The notes beneath the pieces are model-generated. The model had not been told where the DNA came from, made no database searches, and was given only the letters and a program-made list of their open reading frames with translations. From DASZZV01 sp035544835 (GTDB lineage: Bacteria; Acidobacteriota; Thermoanaerobaculia; Gp7-AA8): a DNA stretch of 9,420 nt. Below, one piece after another: positions 1 through 5,954 of this stretch (position 1 is the first letter of the stretch; each line of letters starts with the position of its first letter). A program made the position numbers and the translations under genes. Location: the NCBI GenBank assembly GCA_035544835.1, contig DASZZV010000209.1, positions 1-9,420 of the forward strand. Reading direction: 5' to 3'.

Positions 1-41
1 CAATCGTAAGAGAGCTCCAAGACTCCACACCGCAAGGCCCC

Positions 42-76
42 CTCCCAGATCCCTCGCTCGACGCTCGGGATGACAC
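42..76 (-). repeat. REP-like intergenic repeat
   Basis: Read on the minus strand this begins GTGTCATCCCGAGCG and continues through AGCGAGGGATCTGGGAG. This is the layout of the short GTCATCC-GAGC-AGCGAAGGATCT repeats scattered through intergenic DNA of many environmental bacteria. Related copies occur at 118-130, 1857-1876, 9078-9105, 9197-9228 and 9273-9285. Family membership rests on pattern recognition, not on a search. Confidence 0.6.
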
Positions 77-130
77 CCTGGTTTCTTTCACTCAGACGCC
101 GCGCTCCGCGGTCAATCGCTCAGGATGACA
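63..130 (+). repeat. Composite repeat, copy A
   Basis: Two REP-like cores, GCTCGGGATGACACCC (63-78) and GCTCAGGATGACA (118-130), are joined by a linker containing GTTTCTTT and CTCAG. The same cores, linker words and order recur at 9215-9285 in the same orientation, with a core-to-core distance of 55 here and 58 there. This indicates a repeated unit of about 70 bp rather than two independent short repeats. Confidence 0.6.
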
Positions 131-142
131 AGCTCGGGAAAG

Positions 143-174
143 CCGCGTAAATACTGGAAGTTTCTTAGAAGCCG
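143..174 (-). repeat. 32-bp dispersed repeat, copy 1 (inverted partner at 9155-9186)
   Basis: The reverse complement of this stretch is identical over 32 of 32 bases to 9155-9186; the core reads CTTCTAAGAAACTTCCAG. Past the 32 bp, both copies continue toward a TTCCC word and a TGTCATCC core, so the underlying unit is probably near 55-60 bp. The transposase-like reading frame of the neighbouring pseudogene ends inside this repeat: its TAA stop is at 165-167. Confidence 0.85.
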
Positions 175-319
175 AGGTTGGGGTGAGGGGTCTCGATGAT
201 GAAGTGGAAGTGGTTGGTCATCAGCACATACGCCGTGATGATCCACCGGTAGCGCCGTGCCACTTGTTCCACAGCTCGAGGAAGTGCTCACGATCGCGGT
301 CATCGAGAAGGGAAGAGAA
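165..319 (-). pseudogene. Remnant of a REP-associated tyrosine transposase (IS200-like Y1 family)
   Basis: The minus strand encodes a fragment reading DDRDREHFLEL in one frame, then VEQVARRYRWIITAYVLM and TNHFHFIIETPHPNL in another. Together these look like the middle of a RAYT/IS200-type HUH transposase, with NHFHF as the HUH metal-binding motif and DRDREHFLEL as a typical upstream helix. A single missing base near 270 (CTGTGG where CTGGTGG would keep the frame) separates the two frames. The N-terminal start and the C-terminal catalytic tyrosine region are absent, so this is a dead fragment. The family normally nicks and moves REP hairpins as single-stranded DNA, and REP-like repeats lie on its left. 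Homology breaks at the 32-bp repeat (143-174), and the other end comes within about 20 bp of tRNA-Arg. Function as an active enzyme is excluded by the frameshift and truncation. Confidence 0.8.
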
Positions 320-335
320 AGCGCGTGAGCCAGTC

Positions 336-412
336 TGGTCTGCCCGGTTGGAATCGAACCAACGACCCACAGCTTAGAAGGCTGTTGCTCTATCCGACTG
401 AGCTACGGGCAG
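336..412 (-). tRNA. tRNA-Arg(TCT)
   Basis: A full cloverleaf can be folded on the minus strand. The acceptor CTGCCCG pairs with CGGGCAG, the discriminator is A, and CCA is encoded at 338-336. The T arm is GTTGG-TTCGATT-CCAAC. The anticodon loop CTTCTAA gives TCT (378-376), which reads AGA and possibly AGG arginine codons. It is the last of three tRNAs in a minus-strand cluster. The decayed transposase fragment begins about 20 bp past its 3' end. Confidence 0.95.
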
Positions 413-428
413 AGAGCCGCTGACGCGG

Positions 429-501
429 AATTGAAAATGAAAAATTGAAAATTGAAAAAGGAGGCCAGCGCTTTTCAATTTTACATTTTCAATTTTCAAT
501 T
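429..501. repeat. Heptad-repeat inverted repeat between tRNA-His and tRNA-Arg
   Basis: Two 30-base arms (429-458 and 472-501) made largely of ATTGAAA heptads are complementary at 26 of 30 positions and enclose a 13-base GC-rich loop (AGGAGGCCAGCGC). In RNA from either strand this would form a long AU-rich hairpin. It lies in the spacer between two co-oriented tRNA genes, so it could act in processing or termination, or be a small mobile repeat; the sequence alone does not decide. It resembles in design the element at 608-683. Confidence 0.85.
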
Positions 502-513
502 CCTGATAAGGAA

Positions 514-591
514 TGGGGTGGGTAGTGGGGTTCGAACCCACGACCTTCGGAGCCACAATCCGACGTTCTGACCAGCTGAACTATACCCACC
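514..591 (-). tRNA. tRNA-His(GTG)
   Basis: The minus strand folds as a cloverleaf with acceptor GTGGGTA/TACCCAC, discriminator C and an encoded CCA (516-514). The T arm is GTGGG-TTCGAAC-CCCAC. The anticodon loop TTGTGGC gives GTG (556-554). The extra G at position -1 (591) opposite C73, the identity element recognised by histidyl-tRNA synthetase, is encoded, which gives 78 bases in all. It is the middle gene of the cluster and is flanked on both sides by heptad inverted repeats. Confidence 0.96.
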
Positions 592-607
592 GTGATGAAA
601 CAATTGA

Positions 608-683
608 GAATTGAGAATTGGGAATTGAGAAAGTAAAAAAGAGGCTTGCGCAATTCTCTTTCTCAATTCTCAATTCTCAATTC
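608..683. repeat. Heptad-repeat inverted repeat between tRNA-Pro and tRNA-His
   Basis: Two 26-base arms (608-633 and 658-683), built from GAATTGA heptads, are complementary at 25 of 26 positions. The 24-base loop contains AGAGGCTTGCGC. The layout matches 429-501 (AT-rich heptad arms, G/C-rich centre with a GCGC word), but the heptad variant differs: AATTGAG here, AATTGAA there. The element occupies most of the spacer between two co-oriented tRNA genes. Confidence 0.88.
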
Positions 684-695
684 GCTTCATCTTCT

Positions 696-772
<77 letters not shown>

Positions 773-785
773 ATTGAAGACGCGT

Positions 786-814
786 AAAATAACGGCGCTA
801 TGCGCGTCTGTCAA
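786..814 (-). promoter_or_regulatory. Sigma70-type promoter of the tRNA cluster
   Basis: On the minus strand a perfect -35 TTGACA (814-809) is followed by a 17-base spacer and a -10 TATTTT (791-786). Transcription would start near 779, a few bases before the 5' end of tRNA-Pro(TGG). It is the best promoter match in the window and suggests that Pro, His and Arg share one transcript. The assignment is by motif only. Confidence 0.75.
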
Positions 815-849
815 GGAACAGGCATCGCGCAACGCTCATTCCGACGAGC

Positions 850-1284
850 TCAGCGGACCATGGCCTCTTCACCCAGGCGGTGCGGCGGAAAGGCGCTGAT
901 CCATCGCTCTACGTCGGTTTTATCGAGAATGAACTCGAAGGCCTGACCGTGTGTCCGCAGGCGTAAGACCTTACTCTGTTCGACGTCTTTGCCCGTGGCC
1001 AGCTCGGTGTCGTATTCGACTTCGTCAATACGCGCGATCTCAATGAAGGCCTTCATGTCGCTGTTCTCGTAATGAAACATCGAGTCGTCGAGCGCCAGCG
1101 CCACTTGAATGTGCTCCATGCCGTCCACGTAATCACCTTTTGTAACGACCTTCGAGGCGCCACGGCGCGAATTCATGATGGCCGCGAGCATGTCGTCGCC
1201 GTGCCGTTTTCTGAGAAAGATCAGAAGTACCGCAACAACCGCGAGACCACTGAGAGTGATGATACCGAGCATGGTTGTTGGCAT
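850..1284 (-). CDS. Membrane-anchored protein with a cytosolic domain, function unknown
   Basis: This encodes a 144-residue protein of a family I do not recognise. Residues about 5-24 (LGIITLSGLAVVAVLLIFL) form one hydrophobic helix, followed by RKRH, so the remaining ~115 residues probably face the cytoplasm. The C-terminal half alternates hydrophobic and polar residues in short strands and ends with a helix containing DVERWISAF. This vaguely recalls a bacterial PH-like fold, but that is a guess. The start at 1284 is chosen because a clear GGAGG lies six bases upstream; the frame stays open to 1518, but that part would overlap the NUDIX gene and has no such site. It is divergent from the NUDIX gene, with 97 bp between starts. 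Its stop lies 35 bp before the tRNA-cluster -35 box. No regulation can be read. Confidence 0.8.
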   Translation of the reverse strand: MPTTMLGIITLSGLAVVAVLLIFLRKRHGDDMLAAIMNSRRGASKVVTKGDYVDGMEHIQVALALDDSMFHYENSDMKAFIEIARIDEVEYDTELATGKDVEQSKVLRLRTHGQAFEFILDKTDVERWISAFPPHRLGEEAMVR

Positions 1285-1369
1285 GACGTCCTCCGTTGGA
1301 TCCGGTCTGGTTACGGATATGTTAACTGATAGTCGTCCATCCTGAATCTGGAAGCTCGAATTCGGCGAG

Positions 1370-1375
1370 TACAAT
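1370..1375 (+). promoter_or_regulatory. Candidate -10 element of the NUDIX gene (leaderless start)
   Basis: TACAAT ends six bases before the ATG at 1382, so a start site at the usual distance would fall on the first codon or within a base of it. There is no Shine-Dalgarno sequence upstream of this ATG and no convincing -35 box. A leaderless transcript is therefore inferred, not shown. Confidence 0.4.
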
Positions 1376-1381
1376 GACTTC

Positions 1382-1828
1382 ATGGCGCTGACGAAGAAGA
1401 CTCGACGCGAGCATTCCTCGGGCGGCGTTGTTATCTCAGTACGAGACGGCAGGCCCTTTGTTGCGATGATTGCTACCCGCAACCGGACCCGCTGGGGGCT
1501 GCCCAAGGGCGCCGTCACCGAAAACGAGACTTCCCCGGATGCCGCTCTCCGCGAAGTGCAGGAAGAGACAGGGCTTCGGGCCCGCGTTGTTCAAACCCTC
1601 GAAACGATCGAGTACTTTTTTCGAGCCGGTGACACAATGATCCAGAAGCGGGTGGACTTCTATCTGATGCAATACATCGACGGCGACATTCAGCCACAGC
1701 TCAGCGAGGTCGATGACGCCGTCTGGGTCGATCTCGACGAGTCGATCTCCCGAGCCAGTTTCGACTCCGAAAAGAAGCTGCTCGAGCAGGCCAGGCGGGG
1801 ACTGAGAGAGTTGAAAATTGAGAATTGA
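1382..1828 (+). CDS. NUDIX hydrolase
   Basis: This encodes a 148-residue NUDIX-fold pyrophosphohydrolase. The NUDIX box is complete at residues 43-65: G43, E49, then R57-E58-V59 and E61-E62 with G64-L65, fitting Gx5Ex7REUxEExGU. The glutamates bind the divalent metal used to cleave a nucleoside diphosphate linked to another moiety. The WGLPKG lead-in just before the box is common in the Ap4A-hydrolase/MutT-like branch, so housecleaning of dinucleoside polyphosphates or oxidised nucleotides is plausible, but substrate cannot be read from this. The protein is cytosolic with no extra domain. The start ATG has no ribosome-binding site, but TACAAT lies just upstream. The last residues (LKIEN) and the stop are encoded by a heptad array, which suggests that a repeat invaded or remodelled the 3' end. 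It converges with the phosphoesterase gene 61 bp downstream. Confidence 0.92.
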   Translation: MALTKKTRREHSSGGVVISVRDGRPFVAMIATRNRTRWGLPKGAVTENETSPDAALREVQEETGLRARVVQTLETIEYFFRAGDTMIQKRVDFYLMQYIDGDIQPQLSEVDDAVWVDLDESISRASFDSEKKLLEQARRGLRELKIEN

Positions 1829-1838
1829 GAGTTGAAAA
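1811..1838 (+). repeat. Heptad array overlapping the 3' end of the NUDIX gene
   Basis: Four consecutive heptads, TTGAAAA, TTGAGAA, TTGAGAG and TTGAAAA, run without interruption. The first two and part of the third encode the final LKIEN and TGA stop (1826-1828) of the NUDIX protein. They use the same heptad vocabulary as the hairpins at 429-501 and 608-683, but no complementary second arm follows here. Confidence 0.85.
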
Positions 1839-1856
1839 AGTGAATGGGAGAGGGTC

Positions 1857-1876
1857 GTCGACTCGCTCAGAATGAC
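1857..1876 (-). repeat. REP-like repeat between convergent genes
   Basis: Read on the minus strand this is CGTCATTCTGAGCGAGTCGA, a variant of the GTCATCC-GAGC core seen at both ends of the window. Together with the heptad array it fills most of the 61-bp gap between the stops of the NUDIX and phosphoesterase genes. No T-tracted terminator hairpin is evident there. Confidence 0.5.
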
Positions 1877-1889
1877 GGCTCCGATCGGA

Positions 1890-2627
1890 CTATTTTTTCT
1901 TCGACGGGGGCTGCCGCTTGAGCGAAGACTTTCTGCCCGAAGGCCTGGAGCGGAGAGTCGCTGCTGTCTTTTTATCCTTTCTGCGAAGCGCGTCGGCGAC
2001 GGTTGGAGCCTTCCGAGGTAAGGCTTGCCTGTTGCTCTGCCACTGATTCTCCGGGCCGATCTCTTCGATGTCTTTTCCGGAGACGACAGAATTCGGTGCC
2101 ACCTCCGTGACGTCGAGCTTCTCGGTTGCATAGCCGTCACGATGTTTCAGAAGCAGCCACTCGTTCCCTTTGGGTGATTTCCCCCGAATCCGCACCAGAG
2201 CCCATTCGCCTTTCATCTTGTAACCGTCCAGCTGGAAGGTGAGCTTGCCACCTTTCAGCGCCTTGACCGGGTCGTCTCCGGGCTCGATGAACTTCCACGT
2301 GCCGTGATCCCAGATGATGACCTTGCCGGCGCCGTAGTTGCCCTCCGGGATCACTCCCTCGAACGAGGCATAGTCGAAGGGATGATCCTCAGTCATCATG
2401 GCCAGACGTTTCACGGCTGGATCGTAGGAAGGCCCTTTTGGTACTGCCCACGACTTCAAAACGCCCTCCATCTCCAGGCGAAAGTCATAGTGTAGATGTG
2501 AAGCCTGGTGCTTCTGAATGACGAAAATGGGCGCCCTGGCTTTCTTTCGCGACCTGCTCTTTCCCGACGGCTCCGGAGTCTCTCCGAAGTCGCGCATCTG
2601 CTGGTACTTCTTCAGATGTTCAGCCAT
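1890..2627 (-). CDS. Stand-alone LigD-type DNA 3'-phosphoesterase
   Basis: This 245-residue protein matches the phosphoesterase (PE) module of the multidomain ligase LigD. That module trims 3'-phosphates and 3'-ribonucleotides from DNA ends before sealing in Ku-dependent end joining. The signature runs from FVIQKH (residues 35-40) through HLHYDFRLEMEG and SWAVPKGPS to DHPFDYASFEGVIPEGNYG. Residues aligning with the known Pseudomonas LigD catalytic set are all present: H40, H46, D48, R50, E80, H82 and Y86. The ligase and primase-polymerase modules of full LigD are missing; after the domain there is only a lysine/arginine-rich tail (about 204-245) that may bind DNA. It follows Ku by 19 bp in the same operon, which supports a repair role. 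The ATG at 2627 has a weak AAGGGTG upstream. Confidence 0.9.
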   Translation of the reverse strand: MAEHLKKYQQMRDFGETPEPSGKSRSRKKARAPIFVIQKHQASHLHYDFRLEMEGVLKSWAVPKGPSYDPAVKRLAMMTEDHPFDYASFEGVIPEGNYGAGKVIIWDHGTWKFIEPGDDPVKALKGGKLTFQLDGYKMKGEWALVRIRGKSPKGNEWLLLKHRDGYATEKLDVTEVAPNSVVSGKDIEEIGPENQWQSNRQALPRKAPTVADALRRKDKKTAATLRSRPSGRKSSLKRQPPSKKK

Positions 2628-2646
2628 GAGTCACCCTTAAGGACCT

Positions 2647-3531
2647 TCAGGAAGCGCGACGTTTGGTCGCGCTACGCTTGCTTGGGGTGGCTGCGCGAGT
2701 CACGGCTTTTCGCGATGATTTCCGAGGCGGCTTTCGCGACCCTTTTGAGCGCGAGGAACGGGAGCCTTCCAGGCTTCGTCGCAGCGCCTCCATGATGTCG
2801 ATGACCTCGCCGCCTTTCTCGTCTTCTTCCTCCGCCACGATGATGTCTTTGCCCTTCGCCTTTGCTTTGATGCGGGTCAGTACTCGAGCGCGGTACTCAT
2901 CTTTGAAGTGAAGAGGATCAAACTTTTTCTCGGTCAATTCGTCGATCAGCATCTCGGCGAGCCGCACCTCCTTCTCGCGCAACTCGCCGCCCTCCATGTC
3001 GATAGCGCCGAAGTCGCGAACCTCATCGGCGTAAAACATGGTGTGAAGAACCAGCCCTTTCTCATAGGGTCGGATGACTACCAGATGATCTCGATTCGCA
3101 GAAACCCAGCTTGCCAGCGCCACTTTCTTCTGTTTTTTCAGGGCTGAGGCCAGGAGTTTGTATGTCTTCCCGCCGCCCGAGCCCGGTCCCAGAAAATATG
3201 CCTTCTCGAAGTAGACCGGGTCGATCTGCTCGAGCTCGACGAATTCGCCGATCTCCAGGGCTCGGTTGTCGTCCGTCTCGAGGGCATCGATCTCTTCGTC
3301 GGTGAGGGTGACGTACTTACCCTTGCGGACCTCGTAGCCACGGATCAATTCGTCAGCGGAAATGATCTTCTCATGCTCGGGACACCACCATTTGCGATTG
3401 ACGCGTGAACCGCACGATGCGTGCAGAAGGTGGAAGTGAACGTCCTCCGAGCTGGTGGCGGTGTAAAACTTCACCGGAATCGACACCAGACCGAAGGTGA
3501 TGGTGGCAGAGCGGATCGCACGTAGAGCCAT
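2647..3531 (-). CDS. ku: Bacterial non-homologous end-joining protein Ku
   Basis: This 294-residue protein is Ku, which forms a homodimeric ring on broken double-stranded DNA ends and recruits LigD-type enzymes. The start MALRAIRSATITFGLVSIPVKFYTAT is characteristic of the family; the core continues through the LVSIPVK strand, the VYFEKAYFLGP segment (about 106-116), and SRxLAEMLID-like helices (about 190-200) that in Ku join core and tail. C40, C50 and H53 lie in a CGSRVNRKWWCPEH segment that could bind metal, as seen in some Ku proteins. The tail from about residue 255 is low-complexity and rich in S, R and K, typical of DNA-binding extensions. The ATG at 3531 has GGGAGGG four bases upstream. 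It leads the operon with the phosphoesterase and is divergent from the histidine kinase. No ATP-dependent ligase gene is in the window. Confidence 0.96.
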   Translation of the reverse strand: MALRAIRSATITFGLVSIPVKFYTATSSEDVHFHLLHASCGSRVNRKWWCPEHEKIISADELIRGYEVRKGKYVTLTDEEIDALETDDNRALEIGEFVELEQIDPVYFEKAYFLGPGSGGGKTYKLLASALKKQKKVALASWVSANRDHLVVIRPYEKGLVLHTMFYADEVRDFGAIDMEGGELREKEVRLAEMLIDELTEKKFDPLHFKDEYRARVLTRIKAKAKGKDIIVAEEEDEKGGEVIDIMEALRRSLEGSRSSRSKGSRKPPRKSSRKAVTRAATPSKRSATKRRAS

Positions 3532-3647
3532 AGTCCCTCCCGGTCAAGCCTCGTGCATTGAGCATTCCACTCCAGGTTCCGGGGCGGAGCATCAACGGCA
3601 CGTCGGATTCGAAATTGCATCGACCTAAACGGCACTGGCATCTGGGA

Positions 3648-5954
3648 ATGATTCTTTCAAGCAGACGGAGTTTGTGGGCCGCCTTCGGTGGGCTATTCGC
3701 GCTCGTGTTCATCACCGCGGCCATGAACGTCTATCTCCTTCGAAAAGAGAAGCGGCAGCAGGTCCGCCTGGTTCAGGTCGTGACGCCAATGGTCGAGTCG
3801 ATCATGTCGATGGACGGCTCGATCAGCGCCATGCTCGCTGCAGCGCGCGGTTACACCGTCACCCGGCGAACGGAGTTTCTGGCCCAGTACGATCAGGCCA
3901 ATCGCGACTTTGATTCGACTGCTTATGCCGCCGGTCACATCGGCAGGGAGGATCGGGATCGCCGTGTCATCCAGAAGCTGCGCGAGCATCACGTTCTGCT
4001 TCGCAAACTCTCCGATCAGCAGATTCAGCAGACCGACCGTGGTGAAGCCGATGCTGCTGTCCAGACCATGCTGGAGGCGGCTCGTCTGAGGCGTACTGCC
4101 TCCGACGTCTCTGGCGAGTTCAGTAAGACTGAGGGTCTGGAGCGCTCTCGAGACATGGCTGAGCTGAACAATCTTCCTTCGCTGATCCTGCTGCTCGTGA
4201 TTGCCAGCGTCATGGTGCTCCTCTTTGGTGCTTACGCCATCACTCGAACCGAGCGGGGACTCGAGGAGTCTCTCAACAGGCAGGTCAGGCGAACCGAGGC
4301 GATGATCGCCGGTATGGCCGACGGCGTGATGCTCGTCGATTCGTCGGGCAGGACCGTGTTCGTCAATCCGGCCGGCATAGAGATTCTTGGGAATACCGTC
4401 ACCGAGATCAGCCTCGAGAAGCCAGCTGAGTACCCTGGATATCAGGGCGAAGACGGAAGTCCGCTCGATGCCCGTGAGACTCCGGCCGCCCTCGCTCTCA
4501 GCACGGGAAAGGCAGTCAAGGACGTCACCCTGGTGGTGCCCCGAGGTCCTCGCCCGGTCACAATCTCCATGAGTGCAGTGCCGCTCTATGAAGGAACGGC
4601 GATCGGCGGGGTCATCGTCAGTTTTCGCGACATCACCGAACGCCGGCGCTTGGAAGGAGAGCTTCAGTTGCAGGCCGAGCGCAGTCAGATCCTGGCCGAC
4701 GCCGGAGCCTTCTTCGCCAGTCATATCGATCCGGTCTGGGTCACACAGGCTGTCGCCGAGCGTCTTGCCGACGTTCTCGGCGACTGGGCCGCGGTCATCC
4801 TCAAGGCCCCCGGCTCCAACGAGCTCCAGGTCGCCGCGATGCACCATCGCGATATGACTTCTCTCGGACTGGCCCGGTCCTTCGTATACCAGCAGCCTCT
4901 GACTGTCGGAGAGGGGCTTTTCGGTCAGGTCATCAGCACCGGTTCTTCCGCGCTGCTGTCGAATCTCGAAAGCGGCGTATCGAAGGAAGCCGGGAGCGCG
5001 TCTCACGCCGGACCGATCAAGCTCGCGTCTCTGCTCATCCTCCCGCTCCGCACGCGCGGCGAGACCATCGGCGCGCTGGTGATTGCCAGCAACAATGACG
5101 ACCGGCAGATGAGTGATCAGAAACTTCCGCTGGCTGAGATGCTGGCGGAGCGGGCCGCCCTTGCGATCGAGAACGCCCGGCTCTATATCGATCAGGTCGA
5201 AGCACGGCGCAAGGTCGAAGATCTCTCCCGGCTCAAAGACGAGTTCCTCTCCATCGCTTCCCACGAGCTGCGCACACCGGTGACGTCGATCAAAGGCTAT
5301 ACCCAGCTCGCAAGAACCCTCATTCAGGAGAACGATCTCGCAACATCTGTCGAGTATCTCGACGTCGCCATCGATCAGATCGACCGCATGTCGCGGCTCA
5401 TTCTCGAGTTACTCGATGTCTCGAGGATCGAGACCGGCCGGCTCGAGATACGGCGTGAGCCGATTGAATGGAGAAGTCTCATCCGGCAGGTCGTGGAGCG
5501 AAATCACGCGGCAGAACCGGATCGCAAGTTTCTAGAGCACCTTCCGGAGAAAACCCAGATCGTTCATGGCGATCGTGATCGCCTCGAGCAGGTGCTCGGA
5601 AACCTGATGGAGAACGCCATCAAGTACTCTTCGGATGGGACGGAGATCACCGTCCGGGTGAAGGATGAAGGCGATCGCGTCGTTACTTCGATCTCTGATC
5701 AGGGTATTGGGATTCCTGCCGACGAGCTCGGTCAGGTTTTCGAGAGGTTCCATCGCGGCCGCCACGTCTCTTCCTCGAATTACGGCGGTCTGGGCCTCGG
5801 GCTCTACATCGCCAAGCAGATTGTGGAACGTCACGGCGGTGTCATCTGGGTGGAGAGCCGTGAAGGACAGGGAACGACGTTTTCATTCCGAATGCCATCG
5901 CAGGCGGCGAAGGAGGGATCACCGTCTGGCAGTGAGCGGGAGACTCCGGTCTAA
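3648..5954 (+). CDS. Membrane sensor histidine kinase with PAS and GAF domains
   Basis: This is a 768-residue two-component sensor kinase. Order of parts: TM1 (about 9-31); a periplasmic helical sensor region (about 35-172); TM2 (177-198); a PAS domain (about 215-331) ending in the FRDITERR motif; a GAF domain (about 345-511); a HisKA dimerisation domain with the phospho-accepting H539 in ASHELRTPV; and a HATPase_c domain with N box (N656 in LMENAIKYS), G1 (D684 in DQGIGIP), F box (FERF) and G2 (GGLGLGLYI). It should autophosphorylate on H539 and pass phosphate to a response regulator, none of which is nearby, so its partner is elsewhere. The periplasmic region suggests a CHASE3-like helical bundle; the signal is unknown. 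The ATG at 3648 is chosen because TM1 follows directly. A TTG at 3558 would add 30 polar residues, and neither start has a strong ribosome-binding site. Its stop overlaps the stop of the convergent ATP-grasp gene by four bases. Confidence 0.93.
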   Translation: MILSSRRSLWAAFGGLFALVFITAAMNVYLLRKEKRQQVRLVQVVTPMVESIMSMDGSISAMLAAARGYTVTRRTEFLAQYDQANRDFDSTAYAAGHIGREDRDRRVIQKLREHHVLLRKLSDQQIQQTDRGEADAAVQTMLEAARLRRTASDVSGEFSKTEGLERSRDMAELNNLPSLILLLVIASVMVLLFGAYAITRTERGLEESLNRQVRRTEAMIAGMADGVMLVDSSGRTVFVNPAGIEILGNTVTEISLEKPAEYPGYQGEDGSPLDARETPAALALSTGKAVKDVTLVVPRGPRPVTISMSAVPLYEGTAIGGVIVSFRDITERRRLEGELQLQAERSQILADAGAFFASHIDPVWVTQAVAERLADVLGDWAAVILKAPGSNELQVAAMHHRDMTSLGLARSFVYQQPLTVGEGLFGQVISTGSSALLSNLESGVSKEAGSASHAGPIKLASLLILPLRTRGETIGALVIASNNDDRQMSDQKLPLAEMLAERAALAIENARLYIDQVEARRKVEDLSRLKDEFLSIASHELRTPVTSIKGYTQLARTLIQENDLATSVEYLDVAIDQIDRMSRLILELLDVSRIETGRLEIRREPIEWRSLIRQVVERNHAAEPDRKFLEHLPEKTQIVHGDRDRLEQVLGNLMENAIKYSSDGTEITVRVKDEGDRVVTSISDQGIGIPADELGQVFERFHRGRHVSSSNYGGLGLGLYIAKQIVERHGGVIWVESREGQGTTFSFRMPSQAAKEGSPSGSERETPV

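Noticed and set aside
336..412. Integration site (att) at the tRNA-Arg 3' end because of the adjacent transposase fragment
   Set aside because: No duplicated tRNA 3' segment was seen elsewhere in the window and the fragment is a Y1-type transposase, which does not target tRNA ends in the manner of an integrase.
429..501. Ordinary rho-independent terminator for tRNA-His
   Set aside because: The stem is AT-rich and made of heptads, without the usual GC stem directly followed by a T tract. A terminating role remains possible but is not supported over other roles.
429..683. CRISPR-like array from repeated AT-rich words near tRNAs
   Set aside because: The units are 7 bases long, have no spacers, and are arranged as inverted arms; no cas genes are nearby.
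1285..1518. N-terminal extension of the membrane protein
   Set aside because: It would overlap the NUDIX gene antisense, lacks a ribosome-binding site, and places polar sequence before the hydrophobic helix. The GGAGG at the 1284 start decides it.
1436..2140. Minus-strand frame of 234 codons across the NUDIX and phosphoesterase ends
   Set aside because: It overlaps two well-supported genes plus a repeat-filled gap, and its translation has no family features.
3558..3647. TTG start adding 30 residues to the kinase
   Set aside because: There is no ribosome-binding site and the added residues are polar and basic. The ATG at 3648 is followed directly by the first membrane helix. It cannot be fully excluded.
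3693..5264. Open minus-strand frame of 523 codons antisense to the kinase
   Set aside because: It is the shadow of a strongly motif-supported kinase gene. The translation has no recognisable domain, and long antisense frames are expected in GC-rich coding DNA.
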